NCBI GenBank assembly: GCA_023250155.1
Contig: JAHFBG010000002.1
Span: forward strand, 418,483-482,482
DNA from: Candidatus Melainabacteria bacterium
GTDB taxonomy: Bacteria; Cyanobacteriota; Vampirovibrionia; 2-02-FULL-35-15
DNA length: 64,000 nucleotides
Reading direction: 5' to 3'
In this document: positions 29,601 through 36,884 of the stretch, in pieces
Position numbering within the stretch: position 1 is the first letter of the stretch
Layout of the letters: the number at the start of each line of letters is the position of its first letter
Translations under genes and position numbers: made by a program
The notes under the pieces: generated by a model
Told to the model about the DNA's origin: nothing
The model's input: the letters and a program-made list of their open reading frames with translations, nothing else
The model's database searches: none

Positions 29601-30866
29601 GGGAAAACGAACAGGAGTAAGAATTTATCAATAAATTCAAATATTAATCCTACTGTTGAATTAACTGAAAATCAAAATGAAAAAGGATTAATGCTTGAAA
29701 ATGTAGATATTAGTAATGAGGATGAAGATACCTCTAATGATGGGTTTGAGGATGTAGATGTTAGTATAGAAAAGGAAACGAGCTTTAAAGCAAGATTAAA
29801 TTACATTGGTCCTGGTCTTACATGTCCAAAGCATACTATGGCTACTCTTCTAATGGCTCAAATGGATGCTGCTGTTGCTGCTGTTGCTAATGCATTATTG
29901 GGTCCTATAGCAGCAGCAGCAGCAGCTAATATTGCTTTTAATGCTACTGTAATGGCTGCACTTGACTCAGGTGATATGGCATGTATGACTGCTACCAGAC
30001 CTTCTTGTACTGCAGATATAACGAATGGCATTTCTGTAGGGGCTCCAGCAATGATACCGAATATAGGATATTGTGTACAGTGTACTAAAATGGCTGACTG
30101 TATGGCCCCTACCCCAATATGCAACACAATGCATATTGGAGCTATGAATAATATACCGGTTTGGCCACCATTTTCTTGTGTTCAATGTACGGCAGATGCT
30201 GATTGTGCAGCTATAGCTCAAGATCTAAATGTTAATGGTGGAGCCATGATAAATATAATGCTAGATATGTGTGATGCTAGGATAGTTTATTACAGTGGTC
30301 CTCTTGGTACATCGCCTATTAATACTCCTACCAGATATCAATGTCAAGAATGTACCGTAAATATTCCTGGTTATGCTAATGGAGCTGGTGCTGGATGTAT
30401 GGGTGGGCAAGTTTGTCGGTATACAAATTTTGCTAGTATGGGTGGGTTTCCAGATTATAATACAGCTGCCGTAGATTGGCGCAGTATATGTGTTTCTAAT
30501 CCTAGTCTTGGTACTTTTTGGTATTGGTGGCCTACACTTGGTGCTTGGGGTTTTAATGTGTTAACAGATGCTGCAGCTGGATGTACTGGTATGGCTGGGG
30601 ATGCTTGTACAAGTGCCGCCGTAGCCTATCACCCTCCTAACTTTGCAAATAACTACAATACTAATTATCGTGTTTATGAATATACAGGAATGTGTACGAC
30701 CTTAATGGCTGTACAATGGAATTTTGGTGTTCCTGTTGTGGGAACAGGCAGCATCTTTAACATCCAATTTCCAGGTGGAGCAGCAACAATGGGTGTAGTG
30801 AGTGGTAATGGTGGATTATTTTGTGCTCCTGATACTTTTAATAATAGATGGTACGATTCTAATTAA
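26625..30866 (+). CDS. Large secreted repeat protein (1,413 residues)
   Basis: The signal sequence has a hydrophobic core FYLILFLSLLLVWAS. Rough order: Lys/Asn-rich and Pro-rich spacer; three 13-residue repeats of the type NSNVQVIQGDGQG (134-168); an Ala/Gln/Lys/Asp array (181-338) of AAQQ and then ADAKA units, probably one long helix like the TolA stalk; a compact beta-type domain (372-495); an acidic DSDGDGDGD calcium-type loop and Cys-rich module (500-650); PTPTP linkers; about 11 copies of a ~22-residue Cys repeat (CTNNVGSLGCNSCQSE core, 672-948); a basic patch KKARKHKKGK; and a C-terminal domain (about 1060-1413) with CVQCT motifs. There is no membrane anchor at the end. It looks like a cell-surface stalk or adhesin; that is inference. 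The start codon of the EVE gene overlaps its stop by one base. Confidence 0.88.
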   Translation: MKIKFSFQKSNLRFYLILFLSLLLVWASTSEKCYTKEKVLKQNKNTNKKSGKRKFGKVNINQGEPGDQGSTIKYTGGPGPIVNPMPKAPATTPIPTTQPSQNSNQDSSLLDIDAVKKTNQGTINNPDSNGTGQGNSNVQVIQGDGQGNSNVQVIQGDGQGNSNVQVIQGVNEVNPANENNAQAAQQAAQQAAQQAAQQAAQQAAQQAAQQAAQQAAQQAAQQVEAKAQADKAAADAKAAADAKAAADAKAQADAQAAADAKAAADAKAQADAQAAADAKAAADAKAQADAKAQADAKAAADAKAAADAKAQADAKAQADAQAAADAKAAADAKAGTDTGLVNPVDVTTGNGGNTTGNDGSTADQGTGSIGNTAAKNPSISFEDVVAKNGSGTTISIVTSSILPTEATPLDFTVYDSNNYILLDITGCSSTSPYTITVPFTDALRDAVLNDGATLKLLHDNGSAWQDITTSVDTTNETITGSVNSCSPFAVVSTVTAATTTSTINTGSATDEEFDYEVSVDPAPGDLTCHEEDEDSDGDGDGDTNLDQFNDCYGKACDPGDDCGNGCYTCDAASQCDLSNPKADGAVCSDEDNGIDGGICISGSCQWPTCGDGILTTDFAEECDHSGSPGSQAQCAIGKICDTKCTCASPTPTPVVSPTPTPTPAVSPTPSCIGVTCNSCQTLDTTTCSCTNNVGSLGCNSCQSENFSTCTCTNNVGSLGCNSCQSENFSTCTCTNNVGSLGCNSCQSENFSTCTCTNNVGSLGCNSCQSENFSTCSCTNNVGSLGCNSCQSEDFSACTCTNNVGSLGCNSCQSEDFSACTCTNNVGSLGCNPSCQSEDFSTCSCLTTSSCSPSPTPTPSCIGVTCNSCQTLDTTTCSCTNNVGSLGCNSCQSEDFSACTCTNNVGSLGCNSCQSENFSTCTCTNNVGSLGCNPSCQSEDFSTCSCVTTSSCSPSPTPTPVVSPTPFFITKTIVTKTSDVNNQPNKKARKHKKGKTNRSKNLSINSNINPTVELTENQNEKGLMLENVDISNEDEDTSNDGFEDVDVSIEKETSFKARLNYIGPGLTCPKHTMATLLMAQMDAAVAAVANALLGPIAAAAAANIAFNATVMAALDSGDMACMTATRPSCTADITNGISVGAPAMIPNIGYCVQCTKMADCMAPTPICNTMHIGAMNNIPVWPPFSCVQCTADADCAAIAQDLNVNGGAMINIMLDMCDARIVYYSGPLGTSPINTPTRYQCQECTVNIPGYANGAGAGCMGGQVCRYTNFASMGGFPDYNTAAVDWRSICVSNPSLGTFWYWWPTLGAWGFNVLTDAAAGCTGMAGDACTSAAVAYHPPNFANNYNTNYRVYEYTGMCTTLMAVQWNFGVPVVGTGSIFNIQFPGGAATMGVVSGNGGLFCAPDTFNNRWYDSN
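27024..27132 (+). repeat. In-frame 39-bp tandem repeat, three copies
   Basis: Three near-perfect copies of a unit containing AATAGCAATGTGCAAGTTAT encode NSNVQVIQGDGQG. The near identity at DNA level implies recent tandem duplication or ongoing length change. Confidence 0.85.
27166..27632 (+). repeat. Ala-rich coding repeat array (AAQQ, then ADAKA)
   Basis: About 130 bp of CAAGCAGCC-like triplet-based repeats is followed by about 330 bp of GCAGATGCAAAAGCA-like units. All are multiples of 3, so the frame survives unit gain or loss. The array gives spurious long frames on the other strand. Confidence 0.85.
28640..29470 (+). repeat. In-frame 66-bp Cys repeat array
   Basis: About 11 units containing AATAATGTAGGTTCACTAGG encode a ~22-residue repeat with four to five Cys. 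The array is split in two by a PSPTPTP linker, and the segment after the linker repeats the opening SCIGVTCNSCQTLDTTTCSC, so a whole block was duplicated. The units diverge slightly (SENFSTCTC, SEDFSACTC), which gives an order of duplication. Confidence 0.85.
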
Positions 30867-31270
30867 TGTCCCATTATCTCATAAAAACCGAACCTGAAGA
30901 ATATTCATTTGATGATCTTTTAATTGAAAAAAAAGTTATTTGGGATGGAGTTAGAAATTACCAAGCAAGAAATAATTTGAAACTAATGAAGCTTGGTGAT
31001 CTTGTTCTTGTTTATCACAGTGGAAAGACTAAAGAGATTGTTGGTATTGCAAAAGTTATAAAAGAACATTATCAAGATCCGAAAGACAAGACAAATATAT
31101 GGGTAGTAGTTGAACTTGCACCAGTTAGAAAATTAACTAAAACAGTTACACTTGAACAAATAAAAAAAGAAAAACTATTATCTAATTTACCTTTATTAAA
31201 GCAATCCAGACTATCTGTAATGCCTATTACAAAACAAGAGTATGAAGTTATAATGAGTTTTCATAAATAA
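30866..31270 (+). CDS. EVE-domain protein
   Basis: This 134-residue protein is a single EVE domain (thymocyte nuclear protein 1/YTH-like fold): HYLIKTEPEEYSFDDLL at the start, then WDGVRNYQARNNLKLMKLGD and VYHSG. The aromatic and Arg/Asn residues that line the binding pocket for modified bases are in place. Bacterial EVE proteins are thought to recognise modified nucleobases in RNA or DNA, and genomic-neighbourhood studies link some to stress response or defence. Here it overlaps the stop of the upstream secreted-protein gene by one base and is followed by a nucleotidyltransferase, so it may be co-transcribed with that probable toxin-antitoxin-like pair. Confidence 0.93.
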   Translation: MSHYLIKTEPEEYSFDDLLIEKKVIWDGVRNYQARNNLKLMKLGDLVLVYHSGKTKEIVGIAKVIKEHYQDPKDKTNIWVVVELAPVRKLTKTVTLEQIKKEKLLSNLPLLKQSRLSVMPITKQEYEVIMSFHK

Positions 31271-31284
31271 ATTACAAAGAAATA

Positions 31285-31782
31285 ATGTTATACGAAGAAA
31301 TATTAAAAAAACTACATGATGAAAAGTTTGAATACCTTATAGTTGGAGGACTAGCCGTTAATTTACATGGGTATACCAGAGCAACAGCAGATTTAGATAT
31401 AATTCTTCTTCTTTGTGATGAAAATATTAAAAAGTTTATAGATGTAATTAAACCTTTAGGTTATAAACCTAGAATACCTGTAGAACTAGAAGATTTTATC
31501 AAGCAAGAAAATAGAGATAAGTGGACGAAAGAAAAAGGGATGAAAGTCTTTTCAGTATACAATCCTAAAAATGAGTTTGAACATATAGATGTATTGATTG
31601 ATTATGATTTAAATTTTAGTAATTCCTATAAGAATAAAGTCATTTATACTATTAATAAAATTGATATTCCTGTGATTTCTATACCAGATCTTGTAAAATT
31701 AAAAGAAAAAGCAGATAGAATAATAGATAGAAATGACATACAGGTACTAAAGAAAATTATGAGGCTAAAAGGTGAACAATAA
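31285..31782 (+). CDS. MNT-like nucleotidyltransferase (DUF6036 type)
   Basis: This 165-residue protein has the minimal nucleotidyltransferase signature YLIVGGLAVNLHGY followed by RATADLDIILL, where GG and the DxD pair form the nucleotide/metal site. A further Asp is in HIDVLIDYDL, and the C-terminal motif IPDLVKLKEKADRIIDRNDI is usual for this family. Such proteins are often one half of toxin-antitoxin-like or defence modules. The 57-residue gene that overlaps its end by 11 bp is the likely partner. The substrate is unknown. Confidence 0.82.
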   Translation: MLYEEILKKLHDEKFEYLIVGGLAVNLHGYTRATADLDIILLLCDENIKKFIDVIKPLGYKPRIPVELEDFIKQENRDKWTKEKGMKVFSVYNPKNEFEHIDVLIDYDLNFSNSYKNKVIYTINKIDIPVISIPDLVKLKEKADRIIDRNDIQVLKKIMRLKGEQ

Positions 31783-31945
31783 AAATTCTGCTGGGGATGT
31801 AAACGAAGATTATATCAAGTGGTGCTTATCATTAACGCCTGAAAAAAGACTTGAATGTCTGGAAAAGTTAAATGAATTTTTATTTATGGCAATGCCTAGT
31901 GAAAATAAAGAAATTGCAAAAAAAATAAGAGAAGAAGGATATTAA
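31772..31945 (+). CDS. 57-residue partner of the nucleotidyltransferase
   Basis: This short gene has a GTG start and a sequence centred on DYIKWCLSLTPEKRLECLEK, then LNEFLFMAMPSENKEIAKK, and it ends EEGY. It is an amphipathic helical protein with no known catalytic motif. The start overlaps the nucleotidyltransferase stop by 11 bp, and putA begins 2 bp after its stop. Small proteins with a 'W....P..RL..LE.L' pattern commonly sit next to such nucleotidyltransferases. Role (antitoxin or subunit) is inferred. A GGTGAACA context, with no better ATG, decides the start. Confidence 0.6.
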   Translation: MNNKNSAGDVNEDYIKWCLSLTPEKRLECLEKLNEFLFMAMPSENKEIAKKIREEGY

Positions 31946-31947
31946 CC

Positions 31948-34947
31948 GTGTCACAAACACTAACTAAAAACCCTATGTCAATTTCTTTAGAACTACTAGA
32001 AAAGCGAACACAAGAAATTGGAAAAGAAATTTTTAAAAGAGTAAAATCTTCTAAAGCTTCATTCTTTGATAGATCTTTCTGGAGCACAAAATTGATGGAT
32101 ATTGCTATGAAAGATGAAAAGCTTAAAATTGAGCTTTTTCGTTTTGTAGATGTTTTGCCTACACTAAAATCAGATGAGCAGTTATCCAGACACATACAAG
32201 AATATTTTGGAAACTTCAAAGGTGAGCATGCTGATCTTTTAAAGATGGTTACACAAGTTAGCTCTGGAAGCTTTATAGGAAAGATGGCAGCATCTATTGC
32301 TGTTCGTACTGGTGTAACACAGATGGCTAAGACCTTTATAGCTGGTGAAAATGTAAAAGAAATATTCCAAAAGGTAAATGATCTTAGAAAAAAACAAATG
32401 ACTTTTACTGTGGATATTTTAGGAGAAGCAGTATTAAGTGAAAAAGAAGCCAATCATTATCAGAAACTATACATGGAGCTTGTTTCAGGCTTATCTAAAG
32501 ATGCCATAAAATGGGAGTCAATTCCACTCTTGGATAAAGCATCATATGGAGACCTACCAAAAGTAAATGTTTCAGTAAAGCTTTCATCTTTATATTCTCA
32601 AGCTGATTACATGAACTTTAATGAGTCAGTATCTTTTCTGAAAGATAAACTAAGACCTATTCTTCAGTTAGCAAGAAAAGAAAATGTTTTTATTTATATT
32701 GATATGGAAGACTATCATTTTAAAGATCTAACGCTTACCGTTTTTAAAGAAGTATTAGAGGAAAAAGAGTTTAGTGATTGGAAACATGCAGGAATCGTTA
32801 TTCAAGCGTATCTGAAGGATAGTGAAGCAGATTTAGTGAGTTTGATAGACTGGACAAAAAAACGTGGAGTTCCTATTACAGTAAGACTTGTAAAAGGAGC
32901 TTATTGGGATTATGAAACTATAATTTCAAGACAGAGAAGTTGGCATTGTCCTGTTTATGGAAACAAGCCTGAAACAGATGCAAACTATGAAAAACTAAGC
33001 AAGCTTTTAATTGGAAATTATCCACATATTTACTCAGCAATAGCTAGTCACAATATACGATCATTAGCTCATGCTAAAGCATATAGTGAATTGTTAGATC
33101 TTCCTAAATATGCTATTGAGTATCAGTTTTTATTTGGAATGGCAGATCCTATAAAAGAAGCACTTGTCAGTTTGGATGAAAGAGTAAGGATTTATACACC
33201 TTATGGTGAGCTAATTCCAGGTATGGCATATTTAGTTAGAAGATTATTAGAAAATACTGCTAATGATTCATTTTTAAGACAAGGTTTTGCAGAAGGTGTT
33301 GATGAGGACAAATTATTACAAAATCCTTCCTCAATTTCCATTCTTCAATCTCCCATTATCAATTCTCCATTATCAATTCTCAATTTTACAAATGAGCCCG
33401 ATACAGACTTTTCTATTCCTCAAAATAGAAAATTAATGGAAGAAGCTATAAATGATTTTAGAAAAGAATTAGGAAAAAAATATCCTCTTATTATTAATGG
33501 TAAGTATATTGAAACAAAAGAATGGGCAGACTCTATTAATCCATCGAACTCAAAAGAAGTCGTAGGAAAGTTTGCATTAGCTACAATGAAAGATGCTGAT
33601 GATACTATTTTAGCAGCTAAAAATGCTTTTAAAACCTGGTCAGAGATGCCTATTGAAAAGCGCTCAGAGATATTATTTAAAGCAGCTGAAATAATGAAAA
33701 AGAAAAAATGTGAGCTTAGCAGTGTTATGGTTTTAGAAGAAGGAAAGCCTTGGAGAGAAGCTGATGGTGATGTAAGCGAAGCCATTGATTTTTTAAACTA
33801 TTATGGAATTGAAGCTAAGAAACTATTTACGCCAGAAAAACTAATTAGTCCAAGCGGAGAAGAAAACTATTCTTTCTATCAAGCCAAAGGTGTCTCAGTA
33901 ATAGTTTCACCGTGGAACTTCCCTCTTGCTATATTGGTTGGTATGAGTTCAGCTAGTATTGTCAGTGGAAATACAGTGATTATAAAACCAGCTCGCCAAG
34001 CTAGTGTTATAGCAGCAAAATATATGGAGATTTTAGAAGAAGCAGGTCTGCCTCATGGTGTATGCAATTATCTTCCTGGTGATGGAAGAACAATTGGAAA
34101 TTATTTAGTGAGTCATAAGGATATAAACCTCATTGCATTTACAGGCTCTATGGAAGTCGGTCTTTCTATAAACAAACTTGCAAATGAAGTAAAAGATGGA
34201 CAAGATTTTGTAAAAAAAGTGATTTGTGAAATGGGTGGAAAAAACGCCATTATAGTAGATGATGATGCTGATTTAGATGAAGCCGTAAAAGGTGTGATTT
34301 ATAGTGCATTTGGATTTAGTGGTCAAAAATGCTCAGCTTCATCAAGGGTCATAGTAGTAAAAGAAGCATATGATCATTTTATTGAAAGATTAATTGAAGC
34401 AGCAAAGAGTATAAGAGTAGGTGAGGCTTCTAATCCTGCTTCTTATTTAGGTCCTGTCATAGACAAGAGTGCATATGAAAACACTAAAAAATATATTGAA
34501 ATTGGAAAGAGTGAAGGAAAGATGGTGACTGGTGATGAAGCTGTATCAAGTGATGGCTATTTCATAAGACCTACTATTTTTATAGATGTAAAACCAGATG
34601 CAAGAATAGCCCAAGAAGAAATATTTGCACCTGTTTTAGCTATAATCAAAGCAGAAAATTTTGACCATGCTATTGAAATAGGAAATGGAGTAAAGTTTGC
34701 ATTAACTGGGGGAGTGTTTTCCAGGAGTCCAGCAAACATTCAAAAAGCTAAAGAAAAATTTAAAATCGGAAACCTTTATGTAAACCGTGGTTGTACAGGT
34801 GCTAAGGTAGGAAGACAACCATTTGGTGGATTTAAAATGTCAGGCATTGGTGCCAAAGCAGGTGGGAAAGATTATTTGCTCCAATTTGTTGAACCTAGAG
34901 TGATTACTGAGAACACTATGAGACGTGGGTTTGCTCCGTCAGACTAG
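31948..34947 (+). CDS. putA: Bifunctional proline dehydrogenase / P5C dehydrogenase
   Basis: This 999-residue enzyme oxidises proline to glutamate in two steps. The N-terminal FAD barrel (about 60-450) carries YIDMEDYHFKDLT, VRLVKGAYWDYE and FLFGMAD-type motifs. The C-terminal aldehyde dehydrogenase (about 500-985) carries VSPWNFPLAI, the Glu in EMGGKNAI and the catalytic Cys in GFSGQKCSASS. There is no DNA-binding N-terminal domain, so it is not a PutA autorepressor. The linker between domains (about 455-480) is low-complexity, encoded by tandem ATTATCAATTCTC units. The start is GTG with GAAGAAGGA upstream; an ATG nine codons later is an alternative. The nucleotidyltransferase pair ends 2 bp upstream. 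Confidence 0.96.
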   Translation: MSQTLTKNPMSISLELLEKRTQEIGKEIFKRVKSSKASFFDRSFWSTKLMDIAMKDEKLKIELFRFVDVLPTLKSDEQLSRHIQEYFGNFKGEHADLLKMVTQVSSGSFIGKMAASIAVRTGVTQMAKTFIAGENVKEIFQKVNDLRKKQMTFTVDILGEAVLSEKEANHYQKLYMELVSGLSKDAIKWESIPLLDKASYGDLPKVNVSVKLSSLYSQADYMNFNESVSFLKDKLRPILQLARKENVFIYIDMEDYHFKDLTLTVFKEVLEEKEFSDWKHAGIVIQAYLKDSEADLVSLIDWTKKRGVPITVRLVKGAYWDYETIISRQRSWHCPVYGNKPETDANYEKLSKLLIGNYPHIYSAIASHNIRSLAHAKAYSELLDLPKYAIEYQFLFGMADPIKEALVSLDERVRIYTPYGELIPGMAYLVRRLLENTANDSFLRQGFAEGVDEDKLLQNPSSISILQSPIINSPLSILNFTNEPDTDFSIPQNRKLMEEAINDFRKELGKKYPLIINGKYIETKEWADSINPSNSKEVVGKFALATMKDADDTILAAKNAFKTWSEMPIEKRSEILFKAAEIMKKKKCELSSVMVLEEGKPWREADGDVSEAIDFLNYYGIEAKKLFTPEKLISPSGEENYSFYQAKGVSVIVSPWNFPLAILVGMSSASIVSGNTVIIKPARQASVIAAKYMEILEEAGLPHGVCNYLPGDGRTIGNYLVSHKDINLIAFTGSMEVGLSINKLANEVKDGQDFVKKVICEMGGKNAIIVDDDADLDEAVKGVIYSAFGFSGQKCSASSRVIVVKEAYDHFIERLIEAAKSIRVGEASNPASYLGPVIDKSAYENTKKYIEIGKSEGKMVTGDEAVSSDGYFIRPTIFIDVKPDARIAQEEIFAPVLAIIKAENFDHAIEIGNGVKFALTGGVFSRSPANIQKAKEKFKIGNLYVNRGCTGAKVGRQPFGGFKMSGIGAKAGGKDYLLQFVEPRVITENTMRRGFAPSD

Positions 34948-34954
34948 CTCAAGG

Positions 34955-35047
34955 TGTCATTGCGAGGAGCCTGAAAGGCGACGAAGCAATCTCACAAAAA
35001 ACAAAAGAGTTCTTGAGATTACTTCAAGCTAAAGCCTTTACAATGAC
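34955..35047. repeat. 93-bp palindromic (MITE-like) element after putA
   Basis: The ends are inverted repeats (GTCATTG at 34956, CAATGAC at 35041). Nested inside are GAAGCAATCTC and GAGATTACTTC arms. The start, GTCATTGCGAGGAG...CGAAGCAATCTC, matches a dispersed palindrome type I recall from many bacterial genomes. It may also act as a terminator for putA. Confidence 0.7.
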
Positions 35048-35166
35048 GCTATACTATAGTACAAAATCACTATTTAACAGACTAAATAATTTTCCATGTT
35101 ATTATTTTCAATACTTTAATTAAGTGGTGAAAATTTTATAGTAATAGTTTAAGGAGAAATTTTTTT

Positions 35167-35532
35167 ATGGGTATAAGCATGAGTCATTCAGAGTTTTGTA
35201 CAGCACTTGCAACAGTAAGTGTTGGAGCACTCGGCGTTCTAATAGCATTAGAAGTAGGAGACCAGCGTGCTGCTAGATTAAGACTTGCTCCTGAAGAAGC
35301 ACTAACAGCTACTTTAAACAATGTTAAAACAAATGATAAAGGTACATTGGAATTGATGGAAGTTCTAAATAGATTTGATAAGAATGGTGATAGAAAGCTT
35401 TCTGATGAAGAAATGCAGGAAGCTCAAAAAGTTGCTAAATCATATACTGACACAGCAATAAAAATGAATGAAGTAAGTAGAAGTATTTTACAAGCATTAG
35501 AAGTTTATAAAAAACAGGAATTGCAGAAATAA
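35167..35532 (+). CDS. Small EF-hand protein
   Basis: This 121-residue protein has a hydrophobic N-terminal stretch (about 12-28: ALATVSVGALGVLIALEV) that could be a membrane anchor or uncleaved signal. A single canonical EF-hand loop, DKNGDRKLSDEE, is flanked by helices (LMEVLNRF and MQEAQKVAKSY). One EF-hand usually needs to pair, so dimerisation is possible. A good Shine-Dalgarno AAGGAG lies 10 bp upstream of the ATG. It is convergent with the Fic gene. Function unknown; calcium binding is inferred from the loop. Confidence 0.75.
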   Translation: MGISMSHSEFCTALATVSVGALGVLIALEVGDQRAARLRLAPEEALTATLNNVKTNDKGTLELMEVLNRFDKNGDRKLSDEEMQEAQKVAKSYTDTAIKMNEVSRSILQALEVYKKQELQK

Positions 35533-35534
35533 AA

Positions 35535-36155
35535 TTAATCCAAAGATTTGCTATAGATTTTTTCACGCAGTGAAATCAAGAATTTATAATTTCCATTATC
35601 TGCTTCATATAATGCTTTTAAATAATCTTTTCTAAATGGAGTTTCTTTATTAAGATCCAAAGGCCAAATTAAATATGCTTTTGCTAATTGGTAGAAAATT
35701 ATCATATCTACTAATCTACTCCACCTCCCATTTCCATTCCTAAATGGATGGATAAATACTAACTTATGATGTAGCCTAGCTGTAATTTCAATTGGTTTAT
35801 ATGTTTTATGCTCAATCCAATAATTACAATCATCTACCAATTGTTTTAATTCCTCATCTATTTTAAAAACTGGAACACCAACAGGTGCCGTTTCTTTAGT
35901 GCGTTTTGTTCCAGCCCACTCCCAAACTTCATCAAACATTTGTTTATGAACCTTGTATAAGGTTGCTAAGTTTAACTTAAAATTTATAATATTTTTCTTG
36001 TCTAAGAAATAATAAGATGTTGCTTTAGTGATGTTGGCATGTTCTGCACGATTTAATTCTTCTACAGTGTTAATGCCTGGTATAAGTAAACCAATAGGTT
36101 CTTCAAGTGGTGTTGCACCTTCAATTTTTTCAAACAATTTTTCTACTCCTCCCAT
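35535..36155 (-). CDS. Fic-domain protein, 'mobile mystery protein B' type
   Basis: This 206-residue protein has the Fic/DOC fold with the core motif HPFRNGNGRWSR. The usual acidic residue (D/E) before GNG is Asn here. The Asn occurs in this subfamily as I know it, so the canonical Mg-binding for AMP transfer may differ. The N-terminal part GATPLEEPIGLLIPGINT and the VWEWAGTKRTKET segment match the subfamily. It overlaps the upstream Xre regulator gene by 13 bp, giving a toxin-antitoxin-like operon of the 'mobile mystery' A/B type, which is typically found on mobile DNA. Confidence 0.9.
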   Translation of the reverse strand: MGGVEKLFEKIEGATPLEEPIGLLIPGINTVEELNRAEHANITKATSYYFLDKKNIINFKLNLATLYKVHKQMFDEVWEWAGTKRTKETAPVGVPVFKIDEELKQLVDDCNYWIEHKTYKPIEITARLHHKLVFIHPFRNGNGRWSRLVDMIIFYQLAKAYLIWPLDLNKETPFRKDYLKALYEADNGNYKFLISLREKIYSKSLD

Positions 36156-36613
36156 AATAAACTTGTTCTTTTACTATTTATGATTTTATTCTTTAGTTCT
36201 TTAACAGCATTTTCTATATCTTCTTTGTTTGGCTGTTGCAATTCCATTGCAGCATTTCCAGTGGAAAGTTTAACAATTCCTCTTGCTTTTTTTTCAGCAA
36301 GATCATTGAGCATTTGTTTGATTTCTTTCTTTGGAATGAACCTAACACTGAGTTCACATTCTAGAGCATAAGCATAACTCTTTAATGTCTCAATTGTAGG
36401 ATTACTATTTTTACTTTCTAACTTTGAGACTGGAACATAACTGTTATAACCTAGCTTTTTTGCCAGTTGGTTTTGTGTCATTCCAAGAGCAGTTCTTAAC
36501 AAAGAAATTTGCTCATTTGTAGGAAGGTTGTTTTTAAAGAGTTCTTTAAAAGCTTCAATGCTTTTAAATTCTTTTGATATTTTATTTAATATGGTCAAAT
36601 ATTTAATGCTCAT
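36143..36613 (-). CDS. Xre-family regulator, 'mobile mystery protein A' type
   Basis: This 156-residue protein has a helix-turn-helix at about 36-90 (LRTALGMTQNQLAKKLGYN, then SKLESKNSNPTIETLKSYA). A helical C-terminus contains the subfamily-like stretch KLSTGNAAMELQQPN. It is the first gene of the two-gene operon with the Fic protein and should act as antitoxin and autorepressor. Two AT-rich dyads immediately upstream are candidate operators. Confidence 0.88.
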   Translation of the reverse strand: MSIKYLTILNKISKEFKSIEAFKELFKNNLPTNEQISLLRTALGMTQNQLAKKLGYNSYVPVSKLESKNSNPTIETLKSYAYALECELSVRFIPKKEIKQMLNDLAEKKARGIVKLSTGNAAMELQQPNKEDIENAVKELKNKIINSKRTSLLWEE

Positions 36614-36636
36614 ATTTCTTTCCCTCGTACTAATAA

Positions 36637-36720
36637 TATACCCTATAAGATATATTATTCATCATTTTACATAACTTTTATAGTGTGTTGAAATATTATC
36701 ATATATCCTTTAAGATATGT
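36637..36720 (-). promoter_or_regulatory. Candidate operator pair for the Xre/Fic operon
   Basis: Two similar dyads, TACCCTATAAGATAT (from 36639) and ATATCCTTTAAGATAT (from 36703), share the TAAGATAT half and lie about 64 bp apart just upstream of the Xre gene. In the second, ATATC and GATAT form inverted halves. This is what an autoregulated promoter would look like. Confidence 0.5.
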
Positions 36721-36724
36721 TTAA

Positions 36725-36750
36725 GTAGGTAATGGTCAAGTATTACCTAC
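36725..36750. repeat. 9-bp perfect inverted repeat
   Basis: GTAGGTAAT and ATTACCTAC enclose 8 bp. With no T-run on either side it is more likely a protein site or a repeat end than a terminator. Confidence 0.5.
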
Positions 36751-36760
36751 AAATTAATTT

Positions 36761-36879
36761 AGGACTTACGCCAAATTCTAATGTCTGTAAAGTCCATAAG
36801 ATTTTTGTGTAATTTACTTACCAAAAATCGCCTTTTTGGAAAAGCGAGCTAACCCGAATAGGGTTGCGAGCGTAAGTCA
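36761..36879. mobile_element. 119-bp MITE-like element next to the helicase gene
   Basis: The terminal inverted repeats are GACTTACGC (36763) and GCGTAAGTC (36871). Two internal hairpins (CCAAAAATCGCCTTTTTGG and AACCCGAATAGGGTT) are present, and there is no reading frame of note. Termini of the GGACTTACGC type occur on some insertion sequences, so this could be a non-autonomous derivative. It ends just after the helicase stop and might terminate that transcript. Confidence 0.55.
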
Positions 36880-36884
36880 AATAA

